Positions 55,586 through 64,000 of a stretch of DNA of 64,000 nucleotides are shown piece by piece. The position numbers and the translations under genes are program-made. Position 1 is the stretch's first letter; each line of letters begins with the position of its first letter. This DNA is from Rhipidocladum racemiflorum (taxonomy: Eukaryota > Streptophyta > Magnoliopsida > Poales > Poaceae). The notes under the pieces were generated by a model that worked only from the letters and a program-made list of their open reading frames with translations, searched no databases and had not been told where the DNA came from. The stretch lies in contig JAYEVF010000031.1 of the NCBI GenBank assembly GCA_036346355.1, positions 62,001-126,000 on the forward strand, given 5' to 3'.

Positions 55586-56481
55586 CTAGCTACTTGACTT
55601 CACTGGATCGATGTTGACATTGATCATCCTGCGCGCGTGTTCCTTGACCTTTTTGATGGTAACACTGAGCACGCCGGAGCCGAGCTCTGCCTTGACGTCC
55701 TCCCTGTTATACCCCGCCGGGACGAGCAGCCGCGCGTAGACGCCGTCGTCCTTAAGCTCGTCCTTGCTGGTCCCGCCGCCGGCACCGGCGTCGGGCTTGT
55801 GCTTCTTCCTGATGACGAGCACATCCTCGTCGATCTGGACGAGGAGGTCCTCCTTGGAGAGCCCCGGCAATTGGAGCCACAGGGTCACGTTGTCGTCCTT
55901 CTCCTCCAGCCCCCACCGATCCTCCTCCAGTTGCGGCACCGGGTGCACCAAAGCTTCGTACATATCACGACGTCAAATGAATTCATTAATTAATTAGCTG
56001 AGCAAGATCAATTTGATGGACCAAATGTGCAATATCATACTAGGCATGGTAAGTATACAATTAAATATTTGATTATCTCCAACTTTAACCACATATTTAT
56101 ATAGAGGTAACAGATATTTGCTATCAAACTTATTTCCACAATATTGCTCTATCATAATCCTTTTACTAGCATTCTGCGAGCGGTAGAAATTTTTGGTCAA
56201 ACTATACATCGAAGATCAAAAAGAAACGCGAGACAATGAACAATGTTACGAGAGTATATGAGCTTACCGACAGGGGAGATGTTAAATGGCGGCAAATCCG
56301 TCTTTGGATTGCGCTCCCCCTTTGCACTAGTTGAAAAGCACAGAGAAAGAGGCCGAGACCTTGGGAAAGAAAGGAGAGCAACTGCTGGTGCCTTGCCGGA
56401 CTGAAGGCTACTGCCGGAGGTATTCACCGGTTTCGCCACCGGCCGGCCGCACAGGAGGGTGCAAGAGGTGACCGTCGACAT
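55586..56481 (-). CDS. Organelle-type HSP20 (small heat shock-like) gene 2
   Basis: Two exons: 56,268-56,481 (71 codons plus one base, donor CTGTCG/GTAAGC) and 55,586-55,953 (acceptor ACGAAG/CTTTG), 193 residues. The intron phase and position equal those of gene 1, and both begin MSTV. Exon 1 is a likely transit peptide (Ser/Pro/Arg-rich, SFPRSRPLSLCFSTSAKG). The alpha-crystallin domain starts EDRWGLEEKDDNVTLWLQLP, followed by DLLVQIDEDVLVIRKK and GSGVLSVTIKKV. The C-terminus has the I/V-x-I/V motif (MINVNID) used for oligomer contacts. Chaperone holdase role by family; organelle not decided. Gene 1 is an older tandem duplicate, clearly diverged. Confidence 0.88.
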
Positions 56482-56595
56482 TGCAATTTCTATATGGCTG
56501 TCGTGTAACTCTAGACAGTGAGATAAACACAAGGAGACAGTGGATCAGCTAGCACTGGTGTAGTGAGATGCATGGAAGCGATTGCGTGAGGGGCC

Positions 56596-56602
56596 TTTTA
56601 TA
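56596..56602 (-). promoter_or_regulatory. TATA box of HSP20 gene 2
   Basis: TATAAAA on the minus strand, about 115 bases upstream of the start codon, in a position comparable to gene 1. Confidence 0.65.
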
Positions 56603-57171
56603 GATACTGCAGAGGACAAACTGGGGATCGGAGTCACCATAGCTTGGGCCATGCATTGGTGGGAATAAAGAGGTTTGTGAGATGCTTTGGTAAAGGAATT
56701 TGCAATTGGTGCAATTGATTCCAATCCTGTTGTTGCAAGCTAGGGAAAAGAATAAAGACCGGTGTACGTGGTGTTTTTTTCCCCTCTTTTGGATATAGAT
56801 CTAGTGTCAAGTAGCTACATTGCAGAAAATCATTCCGACATGCAAATTAAGCAAGATTCCGAATCGGTTCTTTGCTAGATGAGGGCAAGAAAACGAAGGA
56901 GAGAAATGCTACCATGCATTTTAATAGATGAACCATGAGTGCATGGTGCGCACTTGTTCTTCAGTAGCTCGGTGGCATGCATATTTGATAAAATGTGTAT
57001 CTCTAGTGCAAATTTTATATCTATTATATTATTAAAACGAAGTGAGAAGAAATCATTGAGCTCGCTTTTATAGTGGCTATAATTTCCACGATAATAAGAG
57101 AAAAAAAGAAAAAGATCTGCACCGTTGATTTTGGTAGATCCAGAATATAATGGTGCTGATCAATCATACAT
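56603..57171. other. Upstream region of HSP20 gene 2
   Basis: No gene. Broken GAA/TTC blocks (ATTCCGAATCGGTTC near 56,855) do not form a canonical heat-shock element. A possible Helitron 5' end lies at 57,020. Confidence 0.5.
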
Positions 57172-57199
57172 CACTACGACAGATCTCGCCGTCACTACC

Positions 57200-57540
57200 G
57201 GTTCATAAGCGCCATCAATACCGGTTTTTGAACCGGTACCAGCCATCCAGGACTGATGCCCAATGGGCATCAGTACCGGTTGGGGGAACCGGTATTGATA
57301 TGCCCATCAGTACCGGTAGGAACATCCAGCCGGTACTGATGGTCTATTATTAGTACCGGTTGGAATCTCCGCCGGTACTGATAATCTGTTATCAGTACCG
57401 GCCGAAGGATCCAACCGGTACTAATTATCTGTTATCAGTACCGGTTTGATGCTCCAACCGGTACTGACAATAGATCATCGATCGGCCGGAGGGTCCATGC
57501 ATCGACAATAGCTCATCAGTACCGGTTGGAGCATCCAACA
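57200..57540. repeat. Subterminal repeats (TACCGGTT family)
   Basis: About fifteen copies of ATCAGTACCGGTTGG or its complement, CCAACCGGTACTGAT. Confidence 0.9.
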
Positions 57541-57570
57541 GTGCGATAATAGATCATCGATCTTAGGTTG

Positions 57571-58493
57571 GTGTTATGACCCGGTACAAGTTGGTTTTTT
57601 TTAAAATTTCCATTACTGTAATTAATTAATTTGATGACATAAATTGATTTATAAATTTCTCATAAATTTATAATGGGTTTTATGAAATATACTTTACCTT
57701 GAATGAAAATTTCAGATTTGTTGGATGAGTATTTAATTCTTAATATTTCTTTTACTTCTTTTTTGCAAATTTTCTTTGTTTGTAATTAAATTTTTATATC
57801 AAGTAAATGTAAGTATTATTTTAATTTTTTATATCAAGCAAGAACGGGCATCCTGCCTGATCGAAACTATTGTATCAGTGCAAGTTTACTACGGACTTCT
57901 GCTCTATAATCACATCAAAGACGAGCACGCGGCGATCGACGCCAAGCGCGGCGGGATCATGAAGGTATTTCGTGACTTCGCCGCCAAATCCTACAAGACC
58001 GAACCCCGCACCGTGAGCTTCACTAAGGAGGTTGAGTGAAGCTCACGGTGCGGGACTCGGTCTTGTAGGACTTGGTGGCGAAGTCGTGAAATGCATAGCT
58101 TCATGATCCTGCCGCGCTCGGCGTCGACCGCCGCGTGCTCGTCTTTGATGCGGTTGTAGAGCAGCAGACCGTAGTAAACTTGCACTGATAGAATAGTTTT
58201 GCTCAGGCAGGATGCCCGTTCTTGGTTGACATAAAAATTTAAAATAATACTTAAATTTACTTCATATTAAAATTTAATTACAAACAAAGAAAATCTGCAA
58301 AAAAAGAAGTAAAAGAAATATTAAGAATTAAATACTCATCCAACAAATCTAAAATTTTAATTCAAGGTATAGTATATTTCATAAAAGACGTTATAAATTT
58401 ATGAGAAATTTATAAATCAATTTATGTCCTCAAATTAATTAATTACAGTAATGAAAATTTTTTTAAAATCCCACTTGTACCTGGTCATAACAC
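57571..58493. repeat. Long foldback: two ~455-bp arms with a 12-nt spacer
   Basis: Left arm 57,571-58,023 (GTGTTATGACC ... GTGAGCTTCAC), spacer 58,024-58,035, right arm 58,036-58,493 as its reverse complement with about 7 percent difference by eye. The outer 250 bases of each arm are AT-rich; the inner ~190 are GC-rich and coding-like. In both arms the inner part reads QVYYGLLLYN(H/R)IKDEHAA then GG/GR-IMK and YKTE/...RTVSFTK, a shared protein fragment I do not recognise. Confidence 0.95.
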
Positions 58494-58781
58494 AAACGGT
58501 TGATCACTATTCTAATAATGATAATTCTACACAAATAGTTCATAGTTTTGGAAAACTGTAGAAATAGTGCTATCTTGCAATAAGGCAATATAATATATGT
58601 TAAGTCTACATATATCTATCTATTAATTAAAAGCACATATAATTAATCATGCGCAATTAAATGATAATTAAATCACAAAACTTATATTAACAACTCCAAT
58701 TAGAACCAATATGTATCACTAATATTCATTACAGCTTTAATTACAGAATGTTTATGGGGCCCTTCTTTATGTGTGTCGCTC
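58494..58781. other. AT-rich stretch between foldback and Ulp1 remnant
   Basis: No gene or repeat recognised. Confidence 0.5.
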
Positions 58782-59042
58782 TCATTGGCCAGTAGAAGTC
58801 GACTCCGATAGTTCACCAGCCTTTATCGGAGGGCCCCACCTATTCGTCGAAACATAGAACTCGCCTTTAGGATTTATGACCTCATCGTAAATCCAGCCAA
58901 CGAGTTGTTCTTGGATTGCTATCACATGCGCCGGCGTCAATTTCTTACAATCTTGCAAGCAGCAAAGACCTCCAGTCTGTATGTCCATAAATTGGCACAC
59001 ATAGTAACCGCATAAATTGTTTCCCGGCTGCTGAAGCAAGAT
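58782..59042 (-). pseudogene. Ulp1/C48-like protease, last exon
   Basis: Acceptor CAACACAG/ATCTTG at 59,043, then QQPGNNLCGYYVCQF with the catalytic Cys and preceding Gln, and a C-terminal helix region, ending TGA at 58,782-58,784. The His and Asp parts of the C48 domain are not found between here and 59,249, so the gene is deleted internally. Confidence 0.8.
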
Positions 59043-59248
59043 CTGTGTTGGAAAAGGCTGAGAGGGTGAAATGGATGCATGGAAATTAAGTTAACTAACT
59101 AAAAAGATAGCATGATGGCATATGCACACGAGAGGCAAATGTAACAACGAATTTCTGTTTGAATTCGCCGACGATTTTGGCATGGAACCATCCGAATGCA
59201 CTACACATATGATTGCAAATTCAATCTCCTAGTTGCCTAATACTTGAT

Positions 59249-60070
59249 CTAGGGCAAGACCAGTTTCTTCGAGGAATTTTGCCATCTCATCGGCCTTCGC
59301 TTCACCGATGACGTCTTGTTCTTACTTGCCTTGACCAGTGTGCGCTTGTAGTCAGAGACATGAGGTTTTTCCTTTAAATCTTTCAAACCTTTTATTGTCC
59401 TCAGGTCTTTTAGAAATTCCTCTATACCAGGTTGAATCTTCTTCTCTAGTGACCTGGGATTAAAAAAATCAGTGACCTCGGCCCTGACTACCTTGGCGGT
59501 CTCCTCCTTCGTCATATCGTACACCCGCTTTGAAGGTGCGGCCATCTTATTGCTTTGGGTGGATCCCGTCTTCTTGTGAGCTGTTGGATGAGCTGGCTGG
59601 CTTCTATTGGGCGACGATGTTGGAGTTGGAGTTTCGCATGCAGGGGTTGGTGTAGGAGACGGGCTTCTTCTGATGGGTGATAATTTTGGTGATGGAGGTG
59701 TCAGAGGGGACCGCTTATGTGTGTCTCTAAAAATGATGTACTTCTTACGCCACAGAATGAAAGTGTGCACTGCCTCTCCTAACGTTGTAGTTCTGTCACC
59801 TCCGGGCATGTCAAGGTCAAGGTCCTAGCATCCTGGGCACACCTCCTCCACCGAGACCTTGGAATAGCCCGCCGGTATCTGCTAGCCATGGATGACCTGC
59901 CCCGGCTCCATTTGGTGAGCCATGTCGTGAGCCGCCATGAAGGAGATGTTCTTCGCTTGGACGTGCAACTCACAAGGTGTCCGTTGCGTGATGTCGTCCA
60001 CAGGCCAATGGCCCAAGTCCTCTTCGGGCAGCCCACCAGAAGTGCAGCTGCTCCGCCGCCCCGTGGGACT
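59249..60070 (-). pseudogene. N-terminal part of the CACTA Ulp1-like gene
   Basis: Frames read leftwards. 59,882-60,070 (GHWPVDDITQRTPCELHVQA, AHDMAHQMEPGQVIHG) and 59,249-59,809 (TTTLGEAVHTFILWRKKYII) carry a conserved block I associate with grass CACTA Ulp1-type genes. A Pro/Ser/Thr-rich linker with many SP and TP pairs follows, then a Lys-rich region. Frame breaks near 59,830. The 5' end was removed by the LTR element at 60,079. Confidence 0.65.
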
Positions 60071-60078
60071 AAGGATGT

Positions 60079-63000
60079 TGTCGGGACCCCGAATTTGCAA
60101 ATCCGGACCCTCTGTGTATTCAGCACTAGTCCAGGAACGCGCTAGTGCACACAGTCTTAACATCGGTATATATCACAATCATACCATACGATACTATCAA
60201 AGTACTTTATTTAAATAATCAAAGGGTTACTCGACCTTATGGCCAAGTTACAAATATATGCCTTGCAAGGCGAAACTTATTAAAAGAGAAATAGCAGCAG
60301 CGGAAAATCAAATAAACTTCGTGGCGCCATCCAGGATACCACAGGCAACTGACTGGGCTCGCATCCCTAAGTAGACGGGTCTTCTTGGAGTTCCTCCTCC
60401 AAAGCTGGCGTAATCTCCTCTTCAACTGATATTGTGTTGAGGCAAGGGTGAGTACTTGGTACTCAGCAAGTCATGCACATAATGCAAGCTAATATACTAT
60501 ATGCATGGCTTAGTACAAAGGAATAGCTCAGAGTATATTTGCAAGAAATGACTTTTGACAAGTAATATGAGTAGATTCGAAGCGGTAGAAATAAGTAAAG
60601 CATAAATAACTTTTCAAGAAGTTTAATAAACATTTTTCCCATCCTAAACCATATTTCCATCATCTTCCTTGTTAAACCAACCCATCTTTTCAAAACCAAG
60701 TTATTTTCGTAAAGTCTACCCCTTGACTGTAATTCCCGAGCATTGTCGATGCAGTGGACTCGGCTATTCAAATAGATTCTACACTCTGCAGAGGTTATGC
60801 ACTTTACCCACAAGATACAGTCAAACACCACAAAGGCGAGTTCCGTAACAAAGCCTTTCTAAGCCTCAAACAACACAGTGGTCCTCTCCAGACGTGCTCT
60901 ACACCATCCCTTCCCTTAGCCAAGGCGAAGTATGGGACCAACACACCGTTAGATGGGTACCTGCCACGCCACGATACGCTCCCCGCATAATCACACAAAA
61001 GGTGTAATCGACACCCTGAGGCTCCACAAGTGAGTCCTTAGCGACTTAGTCAACTAGGGCCGTCCCATTCCAGCCATGTGGTTGCAAGTATGACCCAGTT
61101 CAAAGGCTTGCAAGGTTAAGTCCTTAGAGTGACCAGGGCAAGACTACCCAAACCAAATCATCACTCCCAATGCCACAACTGCCCACCTGATTACTCTTGC
61201 CACATGCCCCGATCGAAATCATGCTTATCAAACCCCGATTGATTACCATGCACCACGTCACGAGTCAACATCACATGATACTTTTCCAAAACAGGTTCAA
61301 TATATCATTAAGTCCATATTAGCGTTTGATTGTCCAAAATCATGTCATGAGCACGTAGCAGGTCTAAGCAGCATACTACAACGATCTAAACCCATGTTGG
61401 CAATTTAGTAATGTCCAACTAGTAAACCACAACTAGGGTGACAAAAGGTCATGGCACATACTTAAGTAATCAAGGTGTCATATAGCAAATTGGTATTTAT
61501 CTAACCCCCATGTTTAAACAAAGTATCTTTCTAATTGAACTAGCATGCAATAGTTTAAATCAAAATAGATTTCGAAATAGGATCAATATGGTCAAAGCAC
61601 AACTTGCCTTCAAAAAGTACTTGCTCTTGGTCTTGAGTTGGATCCTGAGTCAACACTTCTCCCTCGAATCCTTCCGGCACTTCAACGTCTACTCGTAAAG
61701 CGTGCAAATAGCAAATACACAAATGAACACTATGCAAAAAGATCCCAAAACTCCAAATAAAATCCATAAACAGAGAGAACATAATTTTCTGGATTTTTAG
61801 AAACTGGAAATCGTCTAAATTTGGAGTTAAAAGCATAAAAGTTATGATTATTTAAAGTTTAAATAATCAATTAAATAATTTTACAGAGAAAACTTTAGTC
61901 CAAAAATTAAATAAAATTCATATTTAGGTAGATCTCAATTTTATACAAATTTAGAAATTTGAATCGCTCAAATCGGAGTTGAAACGCAAAAGTTATAAGC
62001 GTTTGAAGTTTGAATCTAAATTTGAATCAATATTTCGAATTAATAAATCATTTTCTTTTCGAAATTAATTATTGCGTCGGCATGGACACGTGGCAGCCTC
62101 TGATTGGCTCGCTGACGTCACCGGTCCATGGACTTGGTCCACGCTTCGGCTTGGGTCTACTGTGGACTCGGTCCACGACTTCACGCGGTCGCCGACATGT
62201 GGGCCCTCTCGGGTGACGCGTCATCGGCCCGACGTCGGCGGGCTCGACCACGGTCTTGGCAGGTGGGACCCATTGTGACGTCATGGGTGACGCGTCGGCG
62301 CTGGCGGGTCGACCATCGACATGCGGCCCCTCGACACGCTGGCCTCGCTGGCGTCTACACGCACGCGTGGGATTCGGCGTTGACCGCGGCGGTCCATCTT
62401 CCCGACACGTGGCGCAATCTCACCGTTGGTTTGAAAATCAACCCGCGGATTAGATCCAGGGTTAACACGTTGAAACTACTCGTTGCTCGTGGGCCGCTCG
62501 ATCTAGACTGACGGCCCGGTCGAGATCTAATCCTATATTCGCATCGCTACAAAGACGTGGCAATTGTGAACTGCTGGATCTTGATCCAACGATCCGCATC
62601 TAATCGGGTTTGGGAACACGTGAGCTCACCTCAACCGTCCGATCTGGATCCGACGGTCCTCCGAGCTCGCGGACGGCGATGGCTTCCGCAGCCCGGCTTG
62701 GACCGAGACGGGGGCGACGACGAGCCCGACGGGCGTTTGGGGCGTGCTCCGGCGAGATGAAGCCTCCTTCGCCAGTGCGTCTCGTCAGCGAGGACTCGGA
62801 TCTGAGCTCCTTCTCGGAAGACGACGGACGACGGCAGCGGAAACCGCAAACCGCGGCGGAGGGAAGAGACAACTCCGGCGAGCGATTGCGGCTCAACGGT
62901 GGCGGCTCGGCGAGATGGCTCGAGGAACGGGTGCGCAAGGATGAGGGCAACCTCGGGGACGTCTCACGCTTTAAATAGCCTCGGCGTCGTGTTCTAGACG

Positions 63001-63600
63001 GAAACCTAGTTCGCTACGGCGTGGCGCGCGGCGGCGAAGTCCGGCCGGACTTCGGCGAAGACGCACGAAATCGTGGCCGCCCACGTGGCGCGATCAACGC
63101 CACGATCGCACGGGCGCGATCGGATCCGCCCTGCGACTTCGCTCGAACTGCAGACGCGGATCTCGGCCGTTGGATCTTGATCCAACGGTTGGGATTGATT
63201 AGGTTTAGGAGTGGGTTCGGCCGAGTCAACTGCCTCGGTCGGGTTCGTCGGACTCGAGTCCGACTTTGACCCGAGGAATAGTAACCGACCCGGCTTGGTC
63301 CTTTTCAAATGAATTAATATTTAAAATAATTCCCGATAATTCATTTAATTCATTAAAAATAGCAAATGACTCAGAAAAATTCCAGAAAAATTCTGGAAAA
63401 TATTTTGGATCATTTTGGACTCGAATAAAATATTTCCAACAAAATTTTATTTGCAAAATTAAATTCTTTAATTATTTCAAAATGGAATAAATTCAAATAA
63501 ATTCCAAATAAACCCAAATAAATTCCAGAAAATTCCAAAAATTCACCAAAGTGTCAAATCACACATGAATTTAAGAAAAGCAAAATTTTGGGATGTTACA
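60079..63600 (-). repeat. 3' LTR of element D
   Basis: 3,522 bp, TGTCGGGACC...GATGTTACA, colinear with the two LTRs of element B. Palindrome CCGTTGGATC/GATCCAACGG at 63,167-63,188. It lacks about 30 bases around 60,825 (the CACTCACCACG region) relative to 32,645. Confidence 0.94.
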
Positions 63601-63617
63601 AACCTCCCCCCCTTAAT
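63601..63617 (-). other. Polypurine tract of element D
   Basis: AACCTCCCCCCCTTAAT on the plus strand, directly after the LTR. Confidence 0.8.
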
Positions 63618-63646
63618 AGAATCTCGTCCCCGAGATTCAGGGCTCA

Positions 63647-64000
63647 CTAAAGGAATAGGTTTGGAAACTCTTTCTTCAAATCCTCTTCGCGCTCCCAAGT
63701 CGCTTCGCTTTCTTCATGGTTGCTCCACTGAACTCTACAAAAACGGGTTGACTTGTTTCTAGTTTCTCGATCCATTGTGTCTAGAATCCTCACGGGATGC
63801 TCCTTATAGGTCAAATCCTCTTGCAACTCAATTGACTCTAGCGGTGTCTGTTCCTCAGGAACTCGGAGACACTTCTTTAACTGGGACACATGGAATACAT
63901 CATGTACTCCTGCCAACGACTGTGGCAACTCCAGCTGATAAGCAACTTCGCCTCTGCGGCTCAAAATCTTAAATGGCCCAACATAACGGGGTGCGAGTTT
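63647..64000 (-). pseudogene. Element D integrase C-terminus with chromodomain
   Basis: Reads RRGEVAYQLELPQSLAGVHD, VFHVSQLKKCLRVPEE, then the chromodomain (VRILDTMDRETRNKSTRF, RVQWSNHEESEATWE) and ends EFPNLFL with a stop at 63,647. The frame is open over the visible 105 residues, in contrast to element B. The gene continues beyond the window, so intactness cannot be judged. Confidence 0.88.

Larger units (their letters stand above)
57172..60078 (-). mobile_element. CACTA element part carrying a Ulp1-like gene and a long foldback
   Basis: Starts CACTACGACAGATCTCG at 57,172. Subterminal repeats with the motif CAGTACCGGTTGG and its complement fill 57,200-57,540. Then come the foldback (57,571-58,493) and a leftward Ulp1-like gene remnant (58,782-60,070). 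In the CACTA ending at 36,888 the Ulp1 gene also points at the nearby terminus, so this is the same arrangement mirrored. The right part is cut by the LTR element at 60,079. Confidence 0.78.
60079..64000 (-). mobile_element. Third element of the 3.5-kb LTR family (element D), truncated by the window end
   Basis: Left (3') LTR 60,079-63,600, polypurine tract 63,601-63,617, then pol on the minus strand up to the window edge. Same orientation and family as element B. The preceding GATGT (60,074-60,078) is the expected target duplication; the other copy is outside the window. Confidence 0.93.

Overview
The window is plant nuclear DNA, almost certainly from a grass. It is dominated by long-LTR Ty3/gypsy chromoviruses with tRNA-iMet primer sites, CACTA elements with TNP2/DUF4218/DUF4216 and Ulp1-type genes, a Tourist-like MITE and a hAT remnant. 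The only convincing host genes are two two-exon organelle-type HSP20 genes in tandem on the minus strand (49.7-51.8 kb and 55.6-56.5 kb). No rRNA, tRNA or CRISPR was seen. Layout: 1-35,478 is one retrotransposon nest. The outer element (A, plus strand; end of its 5' LTR at 6,084-6,301, its 3' LTR in three pieces ending at 35,478) has normal LTRs, primer site and polypurine tract but a non-coding interior. It was hit by four insertions: a gypsy element in its 5' LTR (right half at 1-6,083), a solo LTR of another family (9,452-11,483, TSD CGAAA), a complete gypsy element in its 3' LTR (13,007-22,148, minus, TSD TTTGG), and a second complete gypsy element further along that LTR (23,366-35,437, minus, TSD GTTTG). 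Element A itself sits in the Ulp1 gene of a CACTA element whose right end is at 36,888, and that CACTA adjoins the 3' end of a hAT transposase gene. Next is a nearly complete CACTA element (38,360-49,322, TSD ATG) with two minus-strand genes. Its transposase gene is split by a chimeric solo LTR (42,906-45,256, TSD TTGAC). The HSP20 region (49.3-57 kb) carries a CACTA fragment in an intron, a 706-bp mini-CACTA, a 562-bp Tourist-like MITE with an internal paralogous empty site, and a small segmental duplication. From 57,172 another CACTA begins. It holds a Ulp1-like gene remnant and a very long near-perfect foldback (two arms of about 455 bp, 12-nt spacer) carrying an unrecognised gene fragment. 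It is cut at 60,079 by a third copy of the second gypsy family, which runs off the window. How parts may work together (inference): the coding-competent relatives could supply proteins to the non-coding element A, which shares their LTR and priming signals; the mini-CACTA shares subterminal repeats with the Ulp1-bearing CACTA and could be its non-autonomous partner. Nearly every TE gene has frameshifts or stops. Some may be consensus errors, because LTR copies differ in tight clusters of small changes.
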